Assembly: GCF_025860405.1 (NCBI RefSeq)
Contig: NZ_CP063785.1
Location: 3,596,001-3,660,000 of the forward strand
Reading direction: 5' to 3'
From: Tolypothrix sp. PCC 7712
GTDB lineage: Bacteria > Cyanobacteriota > Cyanobacteriia > Cyanobacteriales > Nostocaceae
DNA: 64,000 nt
In this document: piece by piece, positions 29,001-37,357 of the stretch
Numbering within the stretch: position 1 is the stretch's first letter
Layout of the letters: each line of letters opens with the position of its first letter
The notes under the pieces: model-generated
Database searches by the model: none
What the model was told of the DNA's origin: nothing
What the model saw: only the letters and a program-made list of their open reading frames with translations
Position numbers and translations under genes: made by a program

Positions 29001-31555
29001 CCCAAGGGGATAGTTTGGCGATGAGTTTAAATAACTTCCCCTTACAGGTATTAAATTTATCTTTACCGGAGAACACTCGCCTAGGCAAAAGTCCCTTAGC
29101 TGGGGCTTTAACCGGGAATTTACAGATTAATCAACAAACATTAGCCACAGCCGGAAATATTGCGATCGCAAATCCAGCCGTTGGACGCATTAAGGGCGAC
29201 AGTTTAACGGCACAATTCCGCTATGGGAACGGTACCGCAAATATTACAGATAGCGCCTTTGTTAAGGGTAAAAGTCGCTACGCCTTTACAGGTAATGTCA
29301 GTAATTCTGGGAAAACTCCCCAAATTCAAGGGAAACTCAACGTCAGCGAAGGTAATGTTCAAGATGTCCTGACAGCGCTTCAGGTATTTGAACTGCAAGA
29401 TATTCGCAGTGGGATGACATCGCCAAACTATGGTAAAGCTGCGGATTTAGTGACTGTCCCTCAAGGATTGCCCAATCAGCCATTATCAACCCAAATCGAG
29501 CGTTTTTACCAAGTTGAGGCACTACTAGCAGCGCAAGAACAACAGCGCTTAGAAACAAATCCTATCCCAGATTTAGCTAACTTGCACGGCACTTTCGGTG
29601 GTGAAATTGCCTTAAATACTGCTACAGATAAGGGTTTAGCGGTGGAGTTTAATTTAAATGGGCAAAATTGGACTTGGGGTAAAGAAGAAGAAAAGAACCA
29701 AGTAGGACGGTTTTATCGGGCGGAACAAGTGATTGCGAATGGTAGATTTAGCGATGGCGTTCTGACGCTGCTACCTTTACGCATCACCTCTAATGAAAGA
29801 CTGATTGCCTTTAACGGTAATATTGGCGGTAACGATCAATCGGGGAATTTGCAGGTGAGAAATTTCCCCATCCAGGTACTCAGTAATTTTGTCAAGTTAC
29901 CCGTTGGGGTTGGCGGTAATCTTAGCACCTCCGTCGCTTTAGCAGGTAGCGTTAGCAATCCCAAAGCTAGGGGAGAAATTACCATTACTGACGGTACAAT
30001 CAATCAGAAAAAAGTAGAATCTGCGATCGCTAGTTTTAGTTATGACAATAGTCGCTTAAATTTTGGCAGTAATATCCTAGTTACTGGTTCAGAACCTGTG
30101 AAAATTAACGGTAATATACCTTATAAATTGCCTTTCGCTTCAGTAGAACCTGATAACAATGAAATCAGCTTGGATGTCAAAGTCAAAAATGAGGGACTTG
30201 CACTATTAAATCTATTAAATAACCAGATTGTATTTGAAAAGGGTGAAGGAGAGGTAGATTTAACAGTTAACGGTACCAGACAACAACCAGAAATGACAGG
30301 TATTGCTAGCGTGAATAATGCCACTTTTTCTGCCCAAGCTTTACCTGGAAAGCTGAGAGATGTGACAGGCAAAATCACATTTGATTTTGACCGCATTATT
30401 GTAGAAGGTCTGCAAGGTAGATTTAGCAGAGGTAAGGTAGAAGCCGCCGGAGAAATTCCCATATTTAACAATCAAGAACAAGTAATTACCACGCCTCTTG
30501 CTGTTAATTTGGATCAACTGACTTTAAGGTTGAAAGGATTATACCAAGGCGGTGCTAGTGGTAATTTACAAATTACTGGTTCTGTCCTTAACCCAGAAAT
30601 TGGCGGCAAAGTAGAGTTATCTGACGGGCAAGTCTTGCTAGCAGAATCTGCTAACACGGCTAACTCCAAAAATCAGGAACCGACACTGACTAAAGCTGAT
30701 AAACCAGACCCGAATAATACCAAAAATACAACAGCCAGGTTAAATAATCTCGAACTAGTATTAGGTAAAAATGTTCTGATTACCCGTCCCCCAATTATCA
30801 ACTTCCAAGCAACAGGAAATCTGGCAGTTAATGGTTCTTTAAATCAGCCTATACCTGATGGAACTATTAAATTAACAGGGGGAGGAGTGAATTTATTTAC
30901 TACTCAATTTAACTTAGCTCGTGGTTATGAACACACTGCAACTTTTAAAAAGGAACAACCCCGCGATCCCAATTTAGATATTCGCCTTTTTGCCAAAGTA
31001 CTTGATGGTAATCAAACTACTGATATTAGCCGACTCAATACCGGAGGATTATCAACCTTAGAAACTATCAGAGTTGAAGCTAATATTAAAGGACTTGCTA
31101 GCAAACTTGACGAAAATCTCCAACTCACAAGTACACCATCTCGCGGCGAAACAGAACTTGTGGCGCTGTTAGGTGGTGGATTTATTGACACTCAAGGACG
31201 TGGCGACAGTACTTTAGGTCTAATTAATATTGCAGGTTCTGCTGTATTTAATAACTTTCAAGGAGCATTTAACCAGATTGGTAATGCTTTTGGTTTAAGT
31301 GAACTACGCCTATTTCCTACCGTCCTTTCTCAAAATCCGGAAGCTGGTAGGAGCAATTCAACTTTAGAATTGGCCCTAGAAGCTGGTGTAGATATTTCTT
31401 CTAAGTTTTCCCTTTCTAGTATCAAAATCCTCACAGCCAATGACCCACTGCAATGGGGTATAAATTACCGTATTAATGATGAAATTCGTTTGCGTGCTTC
31501 CACCAATTTATTTGATGATAGCCGTGCAGTCGTTGAGTACGATCGCCGATTTTAG
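26063..31555 (+). CDS. tamB: TamB-family (DUF490) translocation and assembly / lipid-transport protein
   Basis: A very large envelope protein (1830 residues). One N-terminal membrane anchor (about residues 20-45, LVLSRGGIALGGVLLLSVLG) is followed by an AsmA-like start. There is then a long periplasmic beta-taco of repeating units such as GTVTAKNIQLNNGxYQA (two near-identical copies around residues 690 and 760). The conserved C-terminal DUF490/TamB domain covers about 1480-1830 and ends in ...SRAVVEYDRRF, where VEYDRRF is the typical final strand. TamB proteins bridge the inner and outer membranes and help outer-membrane protein assembly or phospholipid transport. In cyanobacteria and chloroplasts (TIC236) the homologue also works in protein import. 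The TamA/Omp85 partner is not in the window. It is a single gene with its own promoter region. Confidence 0.93.
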   Translation: MTKLPKQVNHSPSPNRKRFWLLVLSRGGIALGGVLLLSVLGGMWRLWNFVQKELTPLAEKNLTTTLNRPVQLGKVTDFSLMGVRFGASAIPATATDPDKVTVDAVEVGFDPLQLIVNRTLKLNVTLVNPDVYIEKDEQGRWLTTSIALGPKGGPIKTDLENIRLRNGKLVLVNLLSATPTQASANISQQLQTIPQVAKVPVAFSQLNGTGQLLNENQLLRFDIAAQADSGGNIAIQGETGLKTQAAKLQLRGQDLLAADITRIIQLPLTLQAGRVNGDLQIQLQPQQQTLLYGSAALQGVAIQIPRLPQLLNNTDGNLSFQGLGIKLEKVATNYGKIPLIAAGIIDRETGYKVVGQVNQVNVNNALETLKVNLPIPVIGEVKADVQLGGAINKPILSGTVATIKPAQIDKVDFKNVTSKFEFSTSNSLISFRDIQGTATVGGKVTGGGTVKLGKTPQLDFDFTANNVPGDAIAQVYNTAPSFQIGTVSGTGKLYGIPGDVNTVVQWQAPQATYPATGTVTVAPDRTVAFSNVALNVAGGKVLGSGTYANQRWQAVADAKGVQLEPFVDKTKLQNVSLTGAEFYGRLRLSGTTAPFTIATIRPEGAGVQIGGGTVAISQLQLQDQNFAAELVANNVRLGRVLKNIPSALAGPLAGTFQIAGSRDNFSLQTLRGTGEGNLLVADGTVTAKNIQLNNGVYQAQLRASNLLVPQLAPTFKQFGGRLTGDFQVAGTVDSFKPEAIQATGEAKVNVADGTVTAKNIQLNNGRYQAVVAASGVELKQLNQQLRGQFGGQLQVSGTVQSPKLADVRAAGQVQFSQGIAAIQQPIDAAIAWDGERLNIERATGPNLNASGYILANAQGAGVPEITDLKLNVQALDYSLQQLPLKLPNGINLVGKADFAGQVSGTLPVPNLQGQLRLRNLAVKNFAFEPVLSGNIQTIQGKGTSLDVAGQSDRITVNLDGKNRPQSFLVNWRQASASGQAQGDSLAMSLNNFPLQVLNLSLPENTRLGKSPLAGALTGNLQINQQTLATAGNIAIANPAVGRIKGDSLTAQFRYGNGTANITDSAFVKGKSRYAFTGNVSNSGKTPQIQGKLNVSEGNVQDVLTALQVFELQDIRSGMTSPNYGKAADLVTVPQGLPNQPLSTQIERFYQVEALLAAQEQQRLETNPIPDLANLHGTFGGEIALNTATDKGLAVEFNLNGQNWTWGKEEEKNQVGRFYRAEQVIANGRFSDGVLTLLPLRITSNERLIAFNGNIGGNDQSGNLQVRNFPIQVLSNFVKLPVGVGGNLSTSVALAGSVSNPKARGEITITDGTINQKKVESAIASFSYDNSRLNFGSNILVTGSEPVKINGNIPYKLPFASVEPDNNEISLDVKVKNEGLALLNLLNNQIVFEKGEGEVDLTVNGTRQQPEMTGIASVNNATFSAQALPGKLRDVTGKITFDFDRIIVEGLQGRFSRGKVEAAGEIPIFNNQEQVITTPLAVNLDQLTLRLKGLYQGGASGNLQITGSVLNPEIGGKVELSDGQVLLAESANTANSKNQEPTLTKADKPDPNNTKNTTARLNNLELVLGKNVLITRPPIINFQATGNLAVNGSLNQPIPDGTIKLTGGGVNLFTTQFNLARGYEHTATFKKEQPRDPNLDIRLFAKVLDGNQTTDISRLNTGGLSTLETIRVEANIKGLASKLDENLQLTSTPSRGETELVALLGGGFIDTQGRGDSTLGLINIAGSAVFNNFQGAFNQIGNAFGLSELRLFPTVLSQNPEAGRSNSTLELALEAGVDISSKFSLSSIKILTANDPLQWGINYRINDEIRLRASTNLFDDSRAVVEYDRRF

Positions 31556-31747
31556 ACTAAGTCATTCAATGGTAAATTTTGGATTAACCTCTCCTGGTAA
31601 AGAAGAGGCTTAAATATTGAATTTTTTTATTTTATTCTCCATAAACCCAGAGGCTGGAAACCGCTTTTTAGATTCTAGATTTAGATTTAATACCATTCGC
31701 CTTTTAAGAGCATAAATCCTTGTTACAAAAGTGGTCTACTACCTTCG

Positions 31748-33583
31748 TTAATCAGCAGAAAAAACTACACGAAAGCCGCAACTCCTTAAGCCACCATCTG
31801 ACTCATCCCAACTACGGCTAGCGCTGCGACAAAGTTCTGCACCAAAACTCCAGGAACCACCGCGCAATACCCGGCGATGCTGATCGCCGCCATCTTCCCA
31901 AACACTTGCATCTGAGGGTGCGCCTTGATAATTGTTGTGCCAGGGATCGGCACACCATTCCCAAACTAAACCGTGCATATCATATAATCCAAAGGCGTTG
32001 GCGACTTCAAAGCTACCAACATTTGTGCTTTCTTTACGGTATCTCGTATCGCCACTACTACAGCTGACAAACTCAGGCGTGACAGTTTCGCCAAAGTGAT
32101 AGGATGTCTTAGTTCCAGCACGACAAGCATATTCCCATTCGGCTTCGCTGGGTAAACGATAATCACGTCCGGTTTTTTCGGCTAGCCTAAGAGAAAATTC
32201 TACGGCTTCATACCAGGTGACATTTTCTACTGGTAGATTTGGGCCTTTGTTTTTTGATGGGTTGGGATTTAAAGGTTGGTTGACTTTTGGTAAAGCGGCG
32301 ACTGCTTTCCATTGTGCTTGAGTTACAGGATATTTCCCCATAAAAAAGGGTGCTACTGTAACTAGGCGTTGAGGACGTTCATCTGCATCGCCTTCAAAAT
32401 CTGGCGAACCCATCATAAATGTACCACCAGGAATTGAGACCATTTCTAGTGCGATCGCTTTACTCAATTCTTCAGTAAAGTATTCACTGTGGAAGCGATC
32501 GCGGTTGACTTCTCTACCTGCAGTATCTACTGTGATTACATCAAATTCAAAACTTTGTAAAGGTGGGAGTGGCACTACAACTTTTTGTGATTTGGTAATT
32601 GATGCAAAAGGTAAGAACAACTTTTGAGAAATGGCAATAATTTCTGCTTCTAAGTCAGATGTAGTTGTAGACTTCAAATCGTGAATAACTTCTGCAGCTG
32701 TTTGATATCTATCCTTGGGTAAATGTTGCAGCAATTTATCCAAAATTTTGCTTAAACTATCGCTGATGGTAATACCATTTTTTTGCAGCTTTTGTGCCCA
32801 TAACCACTGAGCATTCATGGCATCATAAAGGTTATCTTGAACTTGTCCATCATCAGTTTGTAAGGGCAAACATTGAGTTAAAAGCCGCACACAAGTTACG
32901 CCCAAAGCATATAAATCGCTAGCATGACAAGCAAATCCAGCCATTTGTTCGGCGGGAGCATAACCAAGTGTATAAATTACTGTCGCTTGTCTGGCTAAAC
33001 TAGTTTGTGTTACCTGTTTTGCGCCACCAAAATCAATTAATACTGGTTTGCCATCACTATAACGGCGAATAATATTTTCTGGTTTAATATCACGATGAAT
33101 AACATTATGGGCGTGAACAAAGTCCAGCACTGGTAATATATCAGTTAAAAGTTGCCGAATTTTACTTTCGCTAAAAGGTTCTTGTTGGACTTCTTCTAAC
33201 AGAGTTCTGCCTTGAATAAATTCTTGTACGAGATATAAGCTAGAGCCTTGTTCAAAGTAAGCTAGCAATCTCGGAATTTGTGTATGATTTTCACCTAATT
33301 CATAGAGGCGGAATGCTTCTTCTTTAAAAAATTCCGCCGCTTTTAAGCGTTGTCCCGTGCCTTGAACTTGCGGGAAAAATTGTTTAATTACGCATGGTGC
33401 ATCTAGTCTATCTGCATCCTCTGCGGCGTAAGTTCTACTGAAACCACCTTCACCTAATAGACGTAGTACACGATAGCGGTTTCTCAGGATTTGACCAAAA
33501 TTACTTTGTCCGCAGCTCAAACAAAATCTATTGCCGTAGGCATTGAACGGATTTGAGCAATTGGGATTTTGGCAGATTTGCAT
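31748..33583 (-). CDS. Ser/Thr protein kinase fused to a formylglycine-generating-enzyme-fold domain
   Basis: A 611-residue fusion. N-terminal zinc-ribbon-like Cys motif (CQNPNCSNP...FCLSCGQ, 3-25). Hanks kinase domain about 38-305: glycine loop LLGEGGFSRTY, ATP Lys in CVIKQFF, catalytic HRDIKPENI, DFG in LIDFGGAKQ. Linker about 305-385. FGE/SUMF1-fold domain about 390-611: PGGTFMMGSPDFEGDADERP, PVTQAQWKAV, YRLPSEAEWEYACRAGTKTSYHFG, and RGGSWSFGAELCRSASRS. In true FGE the stretch after GGS carries two catalytic cysteines (CxxxxC). Here those positions are Phe and Leu, so sulfatase activation is unlikely and a ligand-binding role is more plausible. Proteins of this layout are common in Nostocales. 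No sulfatase gene is nearby. Confidence 0.92.
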   Translation of the reverse strand: MQICQNPNCSNPFNAYGNRFCLSCGQSNFGQILRNRYRVLRLLGEGGFSRTYAAEDADRLDAPCVIKQFFPQVQGTGQRLKAAEFFKEEAFRLYELGENHTQIPRLLAYFEQGSSLYLVQEFIQGRTLLEEVQQEPFSESKIRQLLTDILPVLDFVHAHNVIHRDIKPENIIRRYSDGKPVLIDFGGAKQVTQTSLARQATVIYTLGYAPAEQMAGFACHASDLYALGVTCVRLLTQCLPLQTDDGQVQDNLYDAMNAQWLWAQKLQKNGITISDSLSKILDKLLQHLPKDRYQTAAEVIHDLKSTTTSDLEAEIIAISQKLFLPFASITKSQKVVVPLPPLQSFEFDVITVDTAGREVNRDRFHSEYFTEELSKAIALEMVSIPGGTFMMGSPDFEGDADERPQRLVTVAPFFMGKYPVTQAQWKAVAALPKVNQPLNPNPSKNKGPNLPVENVTWYEAVEFSLRLAEKTGRDYRLPSEAEWEYACRAGTKTSYHFGETVTPEFVSCSSGDTRYRKESTNVGSFEVANAFGLYDMHGLVWEWCADPWHNNYQGAPSDASVWEDGGDQHRRVLRGGSWSFGAELCRSASRSWDESDGGLRSCGFRVVFSAD

Positions 33584-34199
33584 AATGTAGGGTAGGTAGC
33601 ATCTTGTCCAAAGTTAGCCCCAATATTATCGAAAGCGAAACAGATTTTTAGACAAATAAATAATACCTAAAAAGATAGCCATTATATTTATTTGTGAGTC
33701 TCTGTTTGTAACTTTTTAAATATGAGTATAAGTAAGAGCAATTATTTATTATTACCGAAAGAATAATAATCTAATTTTCTTAAATATGTCAAGAGCAGCT
33801 TAATAGTATGGAAAAATACCTGACAATTATATTGAGTTGTTCTTAACTCTATCTCTCTTATGGTTGCCATGATTGGCATGATTAGCAGTTCGTTTATTAA
33901 TATCAAATGCCGCATTTATCCGGATGAGTATAAGATATTGCACTATGAACTTAATTCCTCATGCAGGATGTTCGCTTTGAACAAAAAGGATTCTGATAAA
34001 TTCTAGAAAATGTAGGGGGTGGACAGTACAGACTCTACAGGAGTTTATGCTTTGAATTGAGCTTTATTGTATTATTAATAACTAATTACGAAAGTAACAT
34101 CATACTTGCTTGCCGCCCAGACACACAGCGCCACCCTTACATAGTTCGGAAGCTGCAGCTTTAATGGCAGCTACTCCTCAATGGTGTTAGGCGGTAGGG
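33584..34199. other. Spacer between potC and the kinase gene, left part
   Basis: About 600 bp with no gene on either strand. It should include the promoter of the leftward kinase near 33584-33800. No repeat family is recognised until the MITE at 34200. Confidence 0.5.
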
Positions 34200-34335
34200 T
34201 AATACCTGTCGGTTAAGGGGAAAAAGAGGAAGGGGAAAAGGGAAAGAAAAAACCTTTAACCCTTAACCTTTAACCTTTTCCCCAAAACCAATTTTGAGTT
34301 CAAAATGCTTAACCTAGTAGTATTGGGAGGCAGAG
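34190..34335 (+). mobile_element. MITE copy 2 with degenerate target duplication
   Basis: Element 34200-34325 (126 bp) opens TAATACCTGTCGGTTAAG; the right end reverse-complemented is CAATACTACTAGGTTAAG. The interior matches copy 1 in the same orientation. The flanks GGCGGTAGGG (34190-34199) and GGAGGCAGAG (34326-34335) agree at 7 of 10 positions, as expected of an older insertion. An ATTACCA heptamer array follows at about 34359-34387. Confidence 0.75.
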
Positions 34336-34390
34336 GAAGCAGGGAAGAAATTTCCATTACCAATTACCAATTACCAATTACCAATTAATA

Positions 34391-35191
34391 TTAATTTTCC
34401 TCACCATAAGAGCGAATTAATTCCGCTATAAAAGCAACAAGTGCTGAGACTACAATTAAAATCACGCTGAGAGCATTAATATCAGGTTTTACCCCAGTTC
34501 TAATGCGACTAAAAATTTCCATTGGTAAAGTATTAGAACCACTACCAGCTGTAAAACTAGCAATCAGAAAATCATCCAAACTGAGGACGAAAGCCAACAG
34601 ACAGCCGGCGATGATTCCCGGCATTAACTGTGGTAATAATACTTGCATAAAAGCTTGAAATGGTGTTGCACCCAAATCTAAAGCTGCTTCTTCTAAATGG
34701 GGATTTAAATGCGTTAATCGCGAAGACACCACCAACCCCACATAAGCTAGACAAAAAACCACGTGAGCCGCGATAATTGTCCACAAACTCAAGGGAACAG
34801 CAAACGCTGCTAAAAACACTAGAGTAGCCACTGCGATCGCAATATCAGGAATAATCAACGGTAAATAAGCTATACCGCGATAGACATTCTGCAGGGGAAA
34901 CCGATAACGCGCTAAACCTACCGCCATCAAAGTTCCCAAAACGGCGGAAATCGCCACTGCACAGAAAGCAACTATCAAACTGTTCTGCAAAGCCGAAACA
35001 ATCCGTTCATCACTGAATAGCTGGCGATACCAATCAATGGTAAATCCTTGCCAAGTAGCACTATAAGGCGACCTATTAAAACTATAGAATGCTAGTACCA
35101 GTATAGGTAGGTACATAAAAATAAACATAATTACTGATAAAACCGCCTGCCATGAGACACGCGGTTTTTTTGATGAGGGAGAAATATTCAC
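34391..35191 (-). CDS. potC: Spermidine/putrescine ABC transporter permease PotC-like
   Basis: A 266-residue inner-membrane permease with about six membrane segments. The first is at about residues 15-35 (VLSVIMFIFMYLPILVLAFYSF), with the typical PotC phrase YSFNRSPYSATWQGFTIDWY after it. The EAA loop contacting PotA is LEEAALDLGATPFQAFMQVLLPQ. Start is GTG at 35189-35191. It stands alone on the minus strand, 25 kb from potA-potD-potB, yet it is the only PotC candidate in the window. Split importer loci are inferred to act together. Confidence 0.87.
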   Translation of the reverse strand: MNISPSSKKPRVSWQAVLSVIMFIFMYLPILVLAFYSFNRSPYSATWQGFTIDWYRQLFSDERIVSALQNSLIVAFCAVAISAVLGTLMAVGLARYRFPLQNVYRGIAYLPLIIPDIAIAVATLVFLAAFAVPLSLWTIIAAHVVFCLAYVGLVVSSRLTHLNPHLEEAALDLGATPFQAFMQVLLPQLMPGIIAGCLLAFVLSLDDFLIASFTAGSGSNTLPMEIFSRIRTGVKPDINALSVILIVVSALVAFIAELIRSYGEEN

Positions 35192-35810
35192 GTTAAGCTA
35201 GTTTTTTGGATAATTTAGTAGCCGATAATTATATATTGTGTAACTTTGATAGTCAATATAATGAATCATGCCCTAGTTTGATGACATCTGAAGTTATAAA
35301 GAGTGATACATACAATCCATTTAAATATTCGATTTATTTACCTTGAAAAAGCTAACAAGGGCAAAGAGTTGAAAATCTTGTACAGGAATCATTTTCTGAG
35401 GCTTAATTAATCTATTTAAGCAATATTTTCTAGGAAAAACCAATATAAAGATTGGGATGCAATATGCTCCGGTGAAGTGGTTAATAATAAAGATAAAAGG
35501 CGGAGATTCACCCTTGCCCCATTTTCCCTTTACCTTTTCCTACACCACAAAAGTTATAAAAACCGTTATTCTCAACACTATTCGCTATGGATATAGCATA
35601 TTTCAAAAGCATGATTTTTACCACTTCAGGATAAGATAATTTCCCTACTTAGGTAGACGAAAAGCGATAAATTCACTTCTAAGATTCTAAAGTAGTTAAT
35701 CATTTGCTTGGCTTGAAAGCAGAGATTCTATAAGAGTTTGCAATGCTTGGTAGCACTCTTTAAACCCAAAGGATACAAAGCTAAAATCTCTCAGCCAAGA
35801 CTAATTTTTT
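35192..35810. other. Divergent spacer, about 620 bp
   Basis: Contains the potC and glycosyltransferase promoter regions. No coding frame or repeat worth naming except a short pyrimidine-rich run (CCCTTGCCCCATTTTCCC) around 35512-35535. Confidence 0.5.
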
Positions 35811-35816
35811 AGGAGG
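35811..35816 (+). promoter_or_regulatory. Ribosome binding site deciding the glycosyltransferase start
   Basis: AGGAGG ends 6 nt before ATG 35823 and only 3 nt before the in-frame GTG 35820, favouring the ATG. Confidence 0.7.
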
Positions 35817-35822
35817 TTTGTG

Positions 35823-36905
35823 ATGCGAATTGCTCAGATAGCCCCGCTATGGGAGAGAGTACCACCTCCAGCTTATGGGGGTATTGAGTTGGTAGTGGGG
35901 TTGCTGACTGATGAACTGGTGCGACGCGGACATGAAGTTACGCTATTTGCCTCCGGAGATTCTATCAGTTTGGCAAAACTAGTGTCAGTTCACCCCCGTG
36001 CCTTGAGACTTGACCCTGATGTGAAAGAATATGGCATCTATGAGATGTTGCAATTGGGTACAGTTTATGAAATGGCAGAAGAGTTTGATATCATTCATTC
36101 CCACATGGGTTGTGCCGCATTGCCCTACGCAAATCTTGTAAAGACCCCCACAGTTCACACCTTGCATGGTGTCTTTACCTGCGACAATGAAAAAATGTTC
36201 CAATATGCCAAAAAGCAACCTTATATCAGTATTTCTAATTCTCAAAGGGAACAGAGATTAGGGTTGAATTATGTCGCCACAGCCTACAACGGCATTGATG
36301 TTAGCAGTTATCAATTCCATCCCCAACCAAGCGATCCCCCTTATTTAGCATTTTTAGGACGCATATCTCCAGAGAAAGGTACCCATATTGCGATCGCAGT
36401 TGCTAAACAAGCAGGTTGGCATTTAAAAATCGCCGGGAAAGTAGATGTCGTTGATGTGGAATATTACGAAAAAGAAATTAAACCCCTCATTGACGGCAAA
36501 CAAATTGAGTATTTAGGTGAAGCTAACCACGAGCAAAAAAATGCTCTCATGGGAGGTGCAGTAGCCACTTTATTCCCCATTACCTGGCGGGAACCATTTG
36601 GATTAGTCATGGTAGAATCTATGGCAGCTGGTACACCAGTGATTGCCATGAAACTAGGGTCTACAGTTGAAGTCATTGACCACGGCAAAACTGGCTTCCT
36701 ATGCGAAAATACCGAAGAATTCGTCAAAGCCATTAATAAAGTCGCAGACTTAGACCGTTACGCCTGCCGTCAGCACGTAGAAAACCGCTTTAGCCTCCAA
36801 AAAATGACTGATAGTTATGAAGAAGTTTATCGGCAAATTCTGCAAAAGCGATTTGCTCAGAACGGTCATTTACGTAGCACAGTTAGTTTAGGCAGCAGCC
36901 GCTAG
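35823..36905 (+). CDS. Glycosyltransferase family 4 protein
   Basis: A 360-residue GT-B fold transferase. The N-terminal Rossmann half has the acceptor loop APLWERVPPPAYGGIE (residues about 8-23) and GHEVTLFASGDS. The C-terminal half has the sugar-nucleotide region LGRISPEKGTHIAIAVAKQAGW and the retaining-GT EX7E pattern in EPFGLVMVESMAAGTPVIAM. The acceptor and donor are unknown; similar cyanobacterial proteins are annotated only as GT4. It is followed by a good rho-independent terminator at 36904-36931, so it is probably monocistronic. Confidence 0.9.
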   Translation: MRIAQIAPLWERVPPPAYGGIELVVGLLTDELVRRGHEVTLFASGDSISLAKLVSVHPRALRLDPDVKEYGIYEMLQLGTVYEMAEEFDIIHSHMGCAALPYANLVKTPTVHTLHGVFTCDNEKMFQYAKKQPYISISNSQREQRLGLNYVATAYNGIDVSSYQFHPQPSDPPYLAFLGRISPEKGTHIAIAVAKQAGWHLKIAGKVDVVDVEYYEKEIKPLIDGKQIEYLGEANHEQKNALMGGAVATLFPITWREPFGLVMVESMAAGTPVIAMKLGSTVEVIDHGKTGFLCENTEEFVKAINKVADLDRYACRQHVENRFSLQKMTDSYEEVYRQILQKRFAQNGHLRSTVSLGSSR

Positions 36906-36931
36906 GTGAATCATTAAGGTTCACCTTTTTT
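36904..36931 (+). terminator. Rho-independent terminator after the glycosyltransferase
   Basis: Stem AGGTGAA (36904-36910) pairs with TTCACCT (36920-36926), followed by a run of T. The 5' arm overlaps the stop codon region. Confidence 0.75.
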
Positions 36932-37357
36932 AGGTAATTTTGATAAAAATCTGCGAAAAATCCTGATTCATTAACTCTAATCACCCATAAACACCGATGG
37001 ACACCGTTCCGTCGGTGTTTATTTTTTTGGTATTGGTATTTCCCCATGCCCAATGCCCAATGCCCCATTCCCAATACCCAATTGTTGAATATACTGATAT
37101 CTAACAGTCTTTCATCAAAAATTAGCGTTGCGATCGCATCAGCAATATCTGCCATATAGGCACTCTTTTTAGGATCTTTGATGATTTACTAGGGTTTATG
37201 AATACTTTATATGCCTGTTGGGAAAAACCAGTCTTTTAACTGATTTACTGTGTATTCCCAATAGGCAATTGGTCAATATGTTGAGTAACATTATCGGCAT
37301 ACCAGCAAATCACAGTATAAAAATTTCTTCTCAACTCACAGGAGTGCGCTAAAGTTA
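36932..37357. other. Spacer before the beta-helix gene
   Basis: Contains a second hairpin (36989-37020) and CCCAATG heptamers (about 37047-37080). The remainder should hold the promoter of the gene at 37358. Confidence 0.5.
36989..37028 (+). terminator. Second terminator-like hairpin
   Basis: AAACACCGA (36989-36997) pairs with TCGGTGTTT (37012-37020), followed by ATTTTTTT. It may back up the terminator just upstream. Confidence 0.65.
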
